Shown here in pieces: positions 1 to 11,717 of a stretch of 64,000 bases of DNA; positions within the stretch are counted from its first letter, which is position 1; each line of letters opens with the position of its first letter. The translations under genes and the position numbers were made by a program. Origin of the DNA: Fragum whitleyi (lineage: Eukaryota; Mollusca; Bivalvia; Cardiida; Cardiidae); assembly GCA_948146395.1 (NCBI GenBank), contig OX411558.1:36530850-36594849 (forward strand). Direction: 5' to 3'. The notes beneath the pieces were generated by a model, which was given only the letters and a program-made list of their open reading frames with translations, did no database searches and was not told where the DNA came from.

Positions 1-453
1 AAAATGAAAGAACCTAACATCTACCTGTGTGTTCGCACTGTTCATAGCGTTGAACAACAATATTTGTACCAATATTCGAAACAAATCCTCCTTCCATATC
101 TGAAAATAAGAGATACATTTTAGCACGATTTTACAACAAAAAAAATCGGACACAAAGTTATAACTGTCATAAAGATTTTCACATGCAAGATGGGTCCCTT
201 TTCAAATATTTGCTCGTTGATTTTTCCGCAGAGCTCTCTTTTTGGTTGGGCGGATAACAATAACACGAAACAAAACTTGATATCATGGATTGCTCTTGTG
301 ATGGTGACCATACCTGCCAAACGTCAGGAGATAACCGGTATATGTAAGTCACACCGAGTCTAAAGAGTAAGGACTATAACTCGACCATTATACCCAAAAA
401 GTCGAGATAATAAACGTACAAGAAAATGAAAAAAATGATCAAACCCGGCTTAC
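1..453 (-). other. Downstream intron/flank of the gasdermin gene
   Basis: This stretch lies 3' of gasdermin exon 5 on the minus strand. The C-terminal part of that gene should continue through here or beyond the window edge. I see no exon in phase with exon 5: the one tempting acceptor, near 342-350 on the minus strand, would run into a stop within a few codons. Confidence 0.4.
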
Positions 454-3400
454 GTGTACCTCTCGATAATACTAATTCTATCGAGCCATAATCCTGGTCA
501 ACGAAAAGTTCGCGAACTCTGTAGGCAACTGGTGTATTGGCGGGTAGAATGATCTCCCTTCCTCTACTGATTCCTGTTCCTCCCGTTACTGAGAGACTCT
601 TCAACATCTGAAATAGAGGCGGTAAAAACATTGATTTTGAAAACAGGGGGCACGTTACATGGGCCTGGTATGCTCTGTCTGTAACAATGCTCTGTGGCCT
701 CTGCCATCGAAATTTACAAGACCTATAAGTTCTTTACAAGATACAATAATGTAGATTATTAAGTATTTATTAAAGCCACTTCTTTTAAGTAAGTCAAACA
801 GCTAGAGATAGGTCCTTAAATTGTAAAATTTAAGACATTTTAATCATTTGGCGAACCTGACCCATTCCCAAAAGGAACAATCATGATGATGGTACGATGA
901 TAACATGCAAGTTTGAGAAATCTAGTGGCTAATGGAAAATGTGGATTCTATGACAAATAAGCAATGACAATGATATTCTAAGAACATTTCTATGAAATCC
1001 CTGGTTAATTGAAACATACCTTAGCGGTGGCTGTGGCGGAAACGTCAGTTCCAGTTTTTTGTTGAATCGTCCCGCCATTAGCCAAATCTGAGACAGCCGT
1101 TATCACACATAAACTTTTAGAGCTATCTTCCCTGATTTGTCGGATATATTGGTGGTCCAGATTTATTCTCCTATAATTAAAAACCTAACCTGTCACGTTA
1201 AAAGGGACCATTTTGGACTTTCGTAAAATAATTCTTTGAAAAGGGGATTGGTTCTTGAAAAGGCGAACCAGAGGTCGCATTTCGAAACTCTTTTGATTGA
1301 TTTTTGTAGATTAAGAAAATTAAGATTAATAAAAGTGCTAAAGGTTTCGATCCTAATCCGTCTGCGCAATCCGCGCAATCTGTCTAGGGACGAAACTTTA
1401 CGCGATTGCCAGATGGTCCCTTTTCGCGTGACGGGTCACATAAACTCCTTGAATATATGTTCTTCAAATGGAAAAAATGTGTTTTGAAAACAATGTATAA
1501 TAAAAATGAATGTACCCCCGTCCCCCACCACATTGGCTGAAACTAACTTCCGAATAAAATTAAATCAATCTGAATCTATATTTTTTAAAAAGATTGGAGC
1601 AAATTACAAACCAAAACGACGAGAGTTAACGACCACAAGGCTAGGGCAATTCCCCGGGTTTTCTCCGAAAAAAACAAAAACAAACAAAATAAAAACAACA
1701 ATAGAATGAAAAAAATAAAGAACGATAATTAATTTTACCTGTCCTGTAAGTAATTCAACAAATCTGGTTCTGCAATCTCACATTTTTGTACCGTTTGAAA
1801 ATTGACATCGATTTCAAAGGAGTCTTTCATATTCAACCCTAAACCTGAAAAGATAATTCAACACTTATTGTTTGAAAAACCAAAGGATTTATCAAAAAGT
1901 AAGATGACATTTCACTGTGATTCTGTTTGGTTTCACAAGAAAGACCGGGGTTCATAACTGCACCTTGAATTTCGAAATATATGTATATCGACTAGGTCGA
2001 CACTGGCTGAAAACTATAAACACGGCCTCACTCAAATTGAGAATCAAATTGACGCAATCCGACAGGATACGACGTAGTTTTCACCTAGTGTGATGTAGAC
2101 ACATACTATATCTTTTGTGTCGTACATGAATTTTCTTTGATTCAAAATACCGATCTCCTATATAACGGCGTTCCTGTTTAGTTGTATGTAACAGAAAAAG
2201 TACATTTTACGGTGAAATCATACGAGTTCCAATATCATGAAATTGACTATCATTCAGATCAAAACCATTCTTAAACTCTCACTCAACGCTCCGTTCATTC
2301 ATTCCAAGCACTCATTCGAACCATTCAAAAACGCTCCGAAGTCACTAAAAAAGATTAACAACTACATTGAAAATAAAATTCGCTATATAATATCCACGAT
2401 TTCACTAAAATAATTGATTTTTGTAACGTAGGATGGATTCATGAAGACATAGAAAGTTATTCATAGAACCTGTTTGCATATTAAGGGGGGAAATAGACAT
2501 CGCTAATTTAGTTCATCCTGCACAAAATTAGCGATTTTGGATTACCTCCCTTGAATTCACTCAAAAACTAATCCACACACTCATTCATTTTCATTCTAAA
2601 ATCATTCCAAAATCATTCATCTTGTCAATTTCACGATGCTCTTAACTGCATCTTTCTCGTCATAACTGCTATTCCATCCAAGTAGATGCGGATTTTCAGT
2701 TACTATGTAACCATTTTCCTTTGAAAATAAATATTACGATTGAGCTTTAGGCTTCGAATGATGATAAGCTAACGTTAAATCAAAGTAAACAGGAGATGTT
2801 TGTAAAACATTTATGCCCCTTATGGGAGCAGATTGATTGCATATTCTTTGTCAGTTTACAAAGGGTAATAACTAGAAATAAATATGAAAAGTAGAGAAAC
2901 GGTTATTGTGCACTGCACTTCTCCTAAATGAGATCTTTCCATCATAATTCTAGCTATCAATTCTTTTTAGAGATGCTCAAAACAAAAATAAGTTATGACA
3001 AAGGACAATAACTAAAACAAATATGATGAGTAGAGTCATCGTTCTTTAGTACTGCACTTCTCCGACCTGAGATCCTTTCACCTGTAAAGTTCCATGATTA
3101 AAGCTTACATACTTTTTGATATAATTTTCTCCGGACGACAAAAAGGTCAACGGACGGACCGATCCACCGCAATGATCCACTGCAAAGTGAAAAGCAATAT
3201 ATCCCTCTTCTACGAAGGGGGGCATGATAACCAAATGGTTGGACATTCATACTTCCTGTCAATGATCATGAAATAATATTTCCGAACAATTTTCTAACCT
3301 AGAATATTCTTTGCGATGTTAGCTCCGATCTTCCCTTTTAATGCTATTTTGGAGGTTCTGTTGTAGTCCATGACCATGTTAGACCGATCAGTTTTCACGG

Positions 3401-4291
3401 GTAGATTTGTTCTTTCCGTCAGCACATCTGTAATCTACAAGTAATAAAACATTTCCTATGCCAGGGTTTGAAATATTCAGATATTTCACGCGTAAAACAA
3501 CAACAACAACAAACAACAACTTTTGACGTTGGAAATTACTTATTGCTAAAGGCGGTCACAACGCGCATATTTTAGCCATAGAATATCCAATTACACATGT
3601 CCGTATGGTAGTGCCCGATATCTATTGCGATGAAATTTCTTAAAACAATTTTGGCCTGATACATGTGCAGTTAACAACATCGTAAAAGTGACATTTGCCT
3701 CAATCAACGCATTTTTACTCCCTCATTTAACGCTCCATTCATTCATTCCAAACACTTACTCAAACTATTCAAAAGCCCTCAAACCCATTGAAAAATATAA
3801 AATCAACATCGTCATTGAAAATAAAAATGGATAGAGAAAAATCGCGATTTTACTGACATAATTCAAATTGTAAGCGTCTAAGAGGTTCTTGAAGAAATAG
3901 GAAGCTATCTATAGAACTTGTATGCATATTTTATTAAAGGGATGCAATCAATATCGCAAATTTTGTTCATCCTTGAACAAAATTTGCGATGTTTGATTAT
4001 CTCGCATTAAATTCAACCAAAACTCGCTCCGCACACTCATTCAATTTCATTCCTAAATCATTCACAAATCATTTACCTTGTCAATTTCACGATGTTGTTA
4101 ACTGTATGTACACTTACCTGAAACTCCGTCGGTCTATACTCAACTGTCTCGAACAGGTACATCCATTTCTTACGATGTTTTATAACAAGTTGTAACGGCT
4201 TAACATTATCCGCTAAATTAATCGTTGGGACAGGGATCAAGATTCCCGAACTTGTAGACTTGACAAAATCCGAGCATGCTGCAGAAAACAC
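454..4291 (-). CDS. GSDME-like: Gasdermin-family protein, N-terminal pore-forming domain (5 exons, 3' incomplete)
   Basis: Gasdermins are cytosolic host proteins whose N-terminal domain, once released by proteases, inserts into membranes and opens pores (pyroptosis). Five minus-strand exons join with consistent phases: 4118-4291, 3299-3434, 1739-1844, 1020-1170 and 454-607, about 240 codons, close to the usual length of this domain. Signatures seen: VFSAACSDFVK at the start, followed by a basic HRKKW stretch; ITDVL beginning exon 2; LNMKDSFEIDV in exon 3; KSLCVITAVSDLANGG in exon 4; and ILPANTPVAYRVRELFV in exon 5, the conserved block ending the pore domain. Donors are GTAAGT, GTTAGA, GTAAAA, GTATGT and GTAAGC. 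Oddly, the codon at the expected initiator Met is GTG (4289-4291). The frame stays open upstream to an ATG at 4406-4408, so the true start may be that ATG, an unseen exon, or lost. The C-terminal autoinhibitory part is not in view. GSDME-type is the likeliest subgroup, but pejvakin-like is possible. Confidence 0.88.
1187..1441. mobile_element. MITE family B, in gasdermin intron
   Basis: The ends are inverted repeats: TGTCACGTTAAAAGGGACCA on the left and the complement of TGGTCCCTTTTCGCGTGACG on the right. It lies in the intron just upstream, in the gene's direction, of gasdermin exon 4, and its left end is only about 17-20 bp from that exon's acceptor. Confidence 0.75.
2225..2650. mobile_element. 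MITE family A, diverged copy in gasdermin intron
   Basis: The right end reads GTCAATTTCACGATGCTCTT followed by AACTG, matching the family terminus; the left end is decayed. A central inverted repeat sits around AAATTAGCGAT (near 2500-2540), flanked by GAATGA-rich subterminal motifs. Apart from this copy, the introns at 1845-3298 hold nothing I can recognise. Confidence 0.75.
3668..4104. mobile_element. MITE family A, near-complete copy
   Basis: It starts CAGTTAACAACATCGTAAAA and ends with the inverted terminus, followed by TA at 4105-4106. The central palindrome includes AACAAAATTTGCGAT. It sits in gasdermin intron 1 with its end only 13 bp from the exon-1 splice donor. Confidence 0.85.
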
Positions 4292-4607
4292 ACTTTCGCT
4301 TTGTAACTCGGGGAGTTGCGTTACATGGCTCCAACTTAGAGCTAAGGTCCTTATGGGCTGCCGTACAATACAAGTTCTTCTCAACAGAAGCCGTGGGTAT
4401 TTAAGCATCTTGGTCTTGAAACTTCGTCATATTCAAAAATACCTGCAAAAACGCAGAAAAGAATTTATGGACAACATGTTGTTATGCAAGATACGGGCGG
4501 ATCTAGATTTGTTTTTTTCCCTTTGTGGGCGGTAAAATAAAAAAAATTACCCATACTCTGTAGACGAGCAACATGTCGTAGCCCCAACTTGAATACGATT
4601 ATCAAGG

Positions 4608-4855
4608 GCGTAGCTCCCATTACGCACATTACGCAAGTGCGTAATAGAAATAAATCCTCTTACGAAAAATTACGTTGATGAATGATCATAGCATCGAAAC
4701 TACAGCTTATCTAAGCTTATCATAAAAAGGGGAGCGGGCGGATGTTATTCATCTTATGTAACAGTCCAGATATCGCCTTTATCCTATATATTCTTTGGTA
4801 ATCGCCTTCTGAGTGCGTATGAATATCAAAATCCTAGTTACGCCTATGGACATTC
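4608..4855. mobile_element. MITE family D
   Basis: It runs from GGGCGTAGCTCCCATTACGC to GTTACGCCTATG. Shared internal blocks are ACATCGAAACTACAGCTTAT-like, GGGGAGCGGGCGG and ATCGCCTTTATCCTATATAT. Homologous copies occur at 8862-9110, 35113-35352 and 59908-60183. Confidence 0.75.
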
Positions 4856-5321
4856 GTAGGTAAAGTAAAAGACTGTATACTGTATATACACTTAGTACAC
4901 TCTTGCGCTAAACACTCGATGGTTAAGGCATTTTGGTTTATCACTGACCATACAATGCTTGGGTTTCCATATTTCCATATCCTAATAAAAGTATCAACAC
5001 CGAAGATATGCGTCTCCATCGCTTAGGATCTATATTTGCCCAATTCATACATATCAAAACATTTGAAAACATGAAAAAATATTCGAAGAAAAGTCATATT
5101 TCTCAACCGTTTTGAAAAATCGCTTATACCACGGAACTTCATCAAAGCTGGGATATTGCATCATGTGAATGTCTCATAAGACTTGGCTTGCACTACCAAG
5201 TTTACATTGACTATTTGCCAATTGCAAAAAAAATCAACCTTGGTAAGATAGCTGCATGCAATAATGTACTGTCAGGGACAAAAATAGACACCCGATCAAA
5301 ATTATTCCCAATCTCTCGCTC

Positions 5322-5893
5322 AAGCCTAGTTTACATTTGCCACGGTCGTCGTACGATATCGCAGCCTGCGATTTTTCTTACGATTTTTTTGTCATCGCAG
5401 ACAGCTACGGTCTGCGGCGTATGTGTTCACAATGCCGCACGGTGACCGTGCGATTTTGAAAATATTTGAGGGGGAACGTTCCTTAATGAGACCGTACGGG
5501 TCCCGTGCGATATCGCAAGGTAATCGTGAGATTCCCGTGCGGAGATCGTACGGGTTCCGTACGGAAATCGAGTTGATGCCGTGCGGTAATCGCACGATTC
5601 TACGGCTTTTATTTTGGATGTTTGATAGTTAAGATATCGTACGATTTCCGCGCGATCATCGCAAGGCTTCCGTGCGGCGACCGTGCGGTGTCCGCACAAG
5701 GCCAGGGGCTTGCGATTTTTAAAGATGTGTATAACATTTTTTTAAACGAGATCGCAGGTGTCTGCGTTGCCCGTAAGACCGTGCGATGATCGCGCGGGCA
5801 CCGTATGTCACCGCACGGGCATCGCACGATTTTATGCTTACGGCGAAATACGGGCGCCGTACGGGCTCCGTAGGCCAAATGTAAACGAGGCTT
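5322..5893. mobile_element. GC-rich palindrome-cluster element, copy 1
   Basis: The terminal inverted repeats are AAGCCTAGTTTACATTTGCC on the left and the complement of the right end, ...AAATGTAAACGAGGCTT. The interior is unusually CG-rich for this genome and built from many short palindromic blocks such as CCGCACGGTGACCGTGCG, GTGCGGTAATCGCAC and TACGGGCGCCGTA. No conserved protein frame is seen. A second copy lies at 41245-41836. Confidence 0.8.
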
Positions 5894-5894
5894 C

Positions 5895-6275
5895 AGCGAT
5901 CAATCACAATCTTTCAACTCTTTCAAATAGTTCAAAATGTACTATGGTCTTTCAAAAAACGCTTCGAAATTGTGTAAAATACTCCTCTTTCTTTTTCTCG
6001 AATTGATCACATCACTTAGTGAGAATATTTACTGACGCGGATTAGAAATCGCATGATAATCCTTGACACACACATTTATTTTTAGAACAGTTTGTATTAT
6101 ATTTCATATAAGGGATGTAACAGAATATGCTAATTTCGTTCATTTTGAATGAATGACCGGATAGTATATTACCTCCATTTAATTGAATTTTAAACACTCA
6201 TTCCATTTAATCAACTTTATTCCGAAATCATACAAAAATCACTGGCTTTGTCTATTTCACGGAGTTCTCAAATGC
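5895..6275. mobile_element. MITE family A, degenerate copy
   Basis: Relics of the family body are present: the central hairpin around GCTAATTTCGTTC and the TTACCTCC block. The right end is TTTGTCTATTTCACGGAGTT. It abuts the preceding GC-rich element. Confidence 0.55.
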
Positions 6276-6353
6276 GTATTCCTTCATTTCATCGGCTATG
6301 GCTATTTCAGCTTTATAGTGAAAGCGGACGTGGTCGACTGCGGCTAAGCCAGC

Positions 6354-6480
6354 CCCGCGTTCAGGATGGCAAAACGATGCAAACTGTTTGCAAATTATAC
6401 TCCGCTTTGCTCGTGCACTTGCGAGCAAAGCGGGGTAAAAATTGACAAACAGTTTCTAACCTTCCTTGATTCTTAACGCA
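6354..6480. mobile_element. Palindromic MITE family C
   Basis: A near-complete palindrome. GCGTTCAGGATGGCAAAACG on the left is mirrored to the right of the centre CCGCTTTGCTCGTGC / GCGAGCAAAGCGGGG. The right outer arm has diverged. Confidence 0.75.
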
Positions 6481-6639
6481 GAGCTGAATTTCTATAAAAG
6501 GGGGTTTCAAATGAAAAGGAGGTCGTTTTTCTATTGTTACAAAAGATCGGTTAGATTTCTGTAAAACACTTAGTTATGTCCTAAAAGGAGGAAATGGGGG
6601 TTAGTTTGATATACCCCCGAAGATCTTCTGGATCCGTCA

Positions 6640-6695
6640 GTGGTCGATACACTATTGGGACTTTCCTGATGGCTCCTTTTCGAGTGACAGGGTCA
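6640..6695. mobile_element. MITE family B fragment
   Basis: One end only: GATGGCTCCTTTTCGAGTGA followed by CAGGGTCA, matching the family B terminus. Confidence 0.5.
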
Positions 6696-6792
6696 AATGT
6701 AACGACTTACAGCGGGATTCATAATAACAATTCACTTACATAGAGGAAGTGAATATATAAAACTTCCTCGTAACAATTTACTTTTTCTCAAT

Positions 6793-7020
6793 CCAACACA
6801 AATTTAACTTGAAATTCATTCTGTTCCCATTTTTTCTCCAATATGTCTAATGTCCTGGAATGTCAAAATAATGCCACTATACGGTTTGTTTGTTTATTTC
6901 AAGCCAACACAAATTTAACTTGAAATTCATTCTGTTCCTACTTTTTCTTCAATATGCCTAATATCCTAAAATGTCAAAGTAATGTTACAATACGGTATTG
7001 ATTTGTTTGTTTGTTTATTT
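6793..7020. repeat. Tandem duplication, ~112 bp unit
   Basis: CACAAATTTAACTTGAAATT recurs about 112 bp later, followed by the same TTCATTCTGTTCC..., CAATATG and TGTCAAA blocks, then a TTTG-rich stretch. Two copies with scattered substitutions. Confidence 0.75.
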
Positions 7021-8127
7021 CAAAGGGTTTATCAGTCGTTCAGTCATATTCTTGAAACTGGGACACCTATTCATGGATTCTTTTCCGAGCCCCCCGTCTA
7101 CATAGCCCAACTATTTGGTAGTATTTCCTTGATTTGACATTCAATTAATGTTAACACATACGAACACTCTCAAAGGCTTCATACAATTTCAGTTTTGGAC
7201 TTGTATAAGATCAGTTTGTCCCAAACAAAAATCTTTCCTGGTGAAAAATGTCTTTATCAACTAGATCTATAATAATCTGAACAAGGTGAGATTCACTCTT
7301 TCATTTCGTCGTGCATGCTTCAATGAATTTGACTCATAAAAATATGAAAGAGAACTAATAAATATTATTGGAGCATAAAATACTGAATTACGATGTATAC
7401 AACGCAGTATTAGGTTGTAAATGGGTGAAAAATGGCGTTTGTACATCTGTATTTAAGTTGTAAATTAGTTACGATAGTTTGGTCGCCCACCGACAGGGCA
7501 TGTATTCATTCATATATTCAGCGATATATTCGATTAGGATCTTATCGAAATAGAGAAAAATATTTTTGTTAAAACTTAAAAAATCGATCTATATCCGACA
7601 TATTCTACCTTTTTAATAGTGTTTCGGTCATATAACGGAAAATTGATTTCTTGTATCATTTGTCATTTCGCTTGATTAAGATTTAACGCCGCTTTCAACA
7701 TTTTTCAAGTTATATCCATAGCAACAGATTTAGTTTTTTTATCAGTTTATTTTAGATCAAAGTATTTCAATAGTTATAGCACAAACCGTATGTTGTCGGT
7801 ACTGATAGGAATCTTTCAGTGGAGCCGATTCAAACGAGTATCCACAAAATAGGGATTCATTGAAGTTATGCAATACTAATTCCAAACCACCAGGCAGCTC
7901 CCCCACACACACTAAGACATACGATTATCATCTTATTTGGTAGTAAAAAAATTGTCCATCTACGAAATTGGCATATTATTGATAGTGTATTGTCAATATT
8001 CAGCATTGGTTCAATATAATTGCTTATTTTAACTTTATTTCAATTTATTGATTCGTGTATGGATCGCTTCTCACACACTCATTCTTCAAGTATATATACA
8101 CGCCACACATGTTTATACATGTATATA
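7021..8127. other. No feature recognised
   Basis: AT-rich sequence with no exon, inverted-repeat element or tandem array that I can support. Confidence 0.4.
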
Positions 8128-8398
8128 TGTAAGCCGTCACCCGAAAAAAGAAATTGCCACTTTGGTTGGTGCGTAAAGTGTCAACCCTTGTCAGACTGCG
8201 CATATTGCGCAGGCTGACAAGGGTCGAGACTTTTCACACTTGGCTGATTTTCTGAATCTAGAATTATTATCCTTTATACTACTGTCAGAGTAGTTGAAAC
8301 ACGATTTCCTATTGCCCTCTACTGGAATCAATCTTTTTTTGAATTGAAATATGTTTATCAAGAAATTCGCCATTGGTTCGTTTTCGTGTGAAGGCAAC
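8128..8398. mobile_element. MITE family B
   Basis: The left end is GCCGTCACCCGAAAAAAG. The internal palindrome is GTCAACCCTTGTCAGACTGC, paired with GCAGGCTGACAAGGGTCGA. The right end is decayed (GGTTCGTTTTCGTGTGAAGG). A loose terminus of the same family, AACCCGTCACGCGAAAAGGG, recurs at 8799-8818. Confidence 0.7.
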
Positions 8399-8861
8399 TT
8401 TTACGACATTGACAACAGAGACTATTACCAAATAGAACTTAGTCCATTACGAACATTCTAAAAACACTGTTTTATATCCAAATATCAATGCACAAATTAA
8501 CCTACCAAATATAACACATGTAACTAATCACGTGGAAGCACACAATCTTTTCAAAAAGATATTGATTTACACGCACGCATTTGTAGATATTCAAACATGA
8601 TCAGTAGAAAAAAAGTCCCATTTTCGGTTTTGAATTACACGCAACACACAGAAAAATACACACTCAACAGAAGGGTCATAACATTAACTATAAGTGTTGG
8701 AAAAAGTCCTACTTGGGTAACTACGGAAAACTATTTTCTGGGCCCATCACCAAATCGCTCGATTTTAAAAAGAGGTAGAAAAAACATATATAGCTAACCC
8801 GTCACGCGAAAAGGGGGCATTTGATAAACCAGCATGATAACTTTATAAAGAGCTTTGACAA

Positions 8862-9110
8862 TAGGCGTAAATAGGATTTTGAAATTTAAACGCTCTCCGA
8901 AGGCGATCAACATAGAATATATAGGATAAAGGCAACATGTGGACTATGACAAAAGAAGAATGTCCTCCGCCCACCCTTTTCTATGATTTGAGCGCTGGTA
9001 GTTTCTGAGCTGTAAGTTCGATGTAATAATTATATATCAGCGACATTTTTCGAAACACGATTGCATAATGTGCATAATGTTAGGTACGCCCTTGGCTTTG
9101 ACAATGTAGG
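8862..9110. mobile_element. MITE family D, inverted relative to 4608
   Basis: It starts AATAGGCGTAAATAGGATTT and contains AGAATATATAGGATAAAGGC, GTCCTCCGCCCACCC and CGACATTTTTCGAAA. It ends GGTACGCCCTTGG. Confidence 0.72.
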
Positions 9111-10599
9111 TATCGTGATTGAAAGAAAGACCGCATTTTGTAAAAAAGAGGATCGCCTAAGGGTGCAACGCTCGGCTGCAGGTACTGGATAATGCTAAAA
9201 TTCTAAGTAAAAATGTTTCCGGGGTTATCCGCCTTGATTATATCTTGTGATGGTGAAAACATTCAAAGTTTCATGAACTTGTATTCATTAACAACAGAGA
9301 TATGACCATGGTTAAAGTCTTCGCCAACGCCAAGGCACCAACACGAATGACGCCAAGGTGATCACAATACTGCGGATTTTCTCCGAAAATAGCCGAGGTA
9401 ATAAGATTTCTAAATCACATCTTAAAATATCAATTTCTAATCAAGAAATAAATCAATCTTATTGAAACTTCAGGATTCTAATACAAAGCCTCAATCTTGC
9501 GATTAATGAGCTATATCGTCTTATTTTACGCTTGGAGACACAGTGGCTATATTAACCTTAATTTCTACTCAGGATGGCCGCTTTCTGATGACAAATTTAT
9601 CGAAAATGGGTAATCAGTTAGTACTCTATCCCGCTAATAAAATCAAAGCACTGAAAGTATTGATGGTGAACGTTTCTGATATGTTGAATTTTTTGAGATA
9701 AGAGAAATTATATACGTAAAAAAATAAAGGAAGGTGTCTCGACAAAATTTCGGTAATTCTCACTGTAGATTCAAATTGCTTTTGTATGTCGAATTTGTTC
9801 TCAAATATTACAATGAAAAAGAATAAAAAAGGGAAGAAAACTTAACAGGAAAAATAGTGTGATTTGTTTGGGATTTTTTTGTTGTTGTTGTTTCAATCTC
9901 CATTTCGGCTCATAATTCAAACGGAATTCGATATCATTTGGTGAGTGTTTGAGGGGTTTCTTTTCAATTATTATATGCTCCGAATGTAAGCGCTTTTCTT
10001 CTTTAAAGTCGTAACATCATTTCTTTCTTAACTCGAAGAAAGCAGTCGGAAAGGTAATTCACTTTCAACACGATCAAACAACAGTCTTTCAGCATTTTGA
10101 CAGTGAAACGTAATCCGTTAGTGCTCTGGAATCTTAATGGCCTGAATGGGATCCCCCATTGCCCTAATTCAAAGACCGCTGTTTCGTCTTCAACCAAAAA
10201 GCTGTAATGACAATGTGTTGGTCTCTTTCGTTACAGAGCTTTGTAAAGGAATGATTATCTAATGCCATTGTGTGTAAAAAAAACCAATCCCATTTATGAA
10301 GGTTGGTATTTTGTACAACACATGGATTTTCCAAATATAATCCTAGTTTAAATTCTGTTGCTCCAACCAATTAGTGGATAATCGTAAAAATAATAGGGTA
10401 GAAGGCGAAGGCTCGGTACGGATGTAGGCTATTAATAGATCTGGCGCGAGAAAAACCAGAAATCTATGTTAAGGTGATCCAGTCCACAGGCGATTGATTC
10501 ACAACCCAAATTTGGTCTTATAGGTTATTATATATTAACATATATGGCAAAACTCGGAATATGAAAAATCGCATGTGCTTCAGCCACCGCTATTTTACA
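9111..10599. other. Mostly unrecognised; one short dispersed repeat
   Basis: The only structure I can support is 9640-9780 (AAATCAAAGCACTGAAAGTA onward), which is homologous to 53288-53450. Short open frames here have no family signature. Confidence 0.45.
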
Positions 10600-11330
10600 G
10601 AGAAATTGTTTGTAGCGGCGTTTATCCCTTTTCAAACAAAATGTACAAGAAAGGTTGTACATTGAAACGCATGTCGAATAAATCTTGAAGCCCGTTGCGA
10701 GACTGACTGTCGCATGTTGAAAAGTTATGTAAAACCCTATTGCATAAACCACAGATGTCACTAGACTGGTTACCGTTTCTAATACTAACTACGTGAATGT
10801 GTACGGTATAAACAACTTAAGGAGGTAAGGACCTAGAAACACATATTTCCGGAAAATTACTACGAGTTGCAATAGCTTAGTTGCAAAAGGCTTTGATCGA
10901 AAACATAGTATGTGTCTATACAGTGAATAGACTCAAACTTTATTGATGCTCTAAACTTTCGATAAGCTTACGCGGATCATCAATTCGTCCGATTAGAAAT
11001 TTAAACTTCATTTTAAATTTAAAAGGGAATTTTGCTTATCTTCACATCTTAAAATAATCTAGTATCACGTCATAAACGAAATAAACAGTGATTTTGAGAA
11101 GAGAAGTCTTGTAAAATAATAAATTGAATCTAAAAGGGCAATACTTTATTTCGAATACTTTATTTACTTTATTTACAGATTGTTCCTTACGTATCACACG
11201 GAAGGAAACGTTCGTTCACCAAAAGTAGAGGGGCGACTACAAGAAATGATTGCTTCTTTGAGTTGCCAATACTGTATCACCATACATGACTAAAGTATTG
11301 GAAATTCAAAGAAGCAATATCTTTTATCAT
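10600..11330. repeat. Dispersed ~0.7 kb repeat, copy 1
   Basis: Diverged but collinear with 54853-55560. Shared blocks include TGTACAAGAAAGGTTGTACA, GAGACTGACTGTCGC, GTTGAAAAGTTATGTAAAAC, CATAGTAT...TGTCT and CGTTCGTTCACCAAAA. No domain is visible in any frame. Identity of the element is unknown. Confidence 0.65.
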
Positions 11331-11717
11331 TTCGCTCAGTGAAGCGTGAGCAATGAACCGTAACGTTATTTAAGCAATATATTCTTCAACTTTTGCTAAA
11401 AAGATAATGGGTGAAGTTAATAGGACTTTTTCTCAACTGCCACGCACAGTCATTGTCATGAAAATGTCACGATGCTTACTCTTTTGTCGGTTTCCAAATT
11501 GGTACAAATTAAATAAATCGTAATAGATCTTCTTTCACTCAGTTGTTCGCACATCGGTCTTAATAACCAAAGATTTCTTTATTTCTATTCCGCTAGGTTT
11601 CGACACTAGCCCGCGTTGGTTACTTTCAGCCATGCTTCAGTTGGGGATTATTTGTTCGTAAGAATACCATTTGCAATACACATGTATTATTGACAATGAT
11701 ATTTTAAAAAAATATAT

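Noticed and set aside
342..372. Sixth gasdermin exon starting after TTACTCTTTAG (minus strand)
   Set aside because: Out of phase with exon 5: a stop appears within four codons.
5392..6006. Several overlapping open frames with Arg-rich repeats
   Set aside because: They arise on both strands from CG-rich palindromes in the 5322-5893 element; palindromic sequence opens frames symmetrically.
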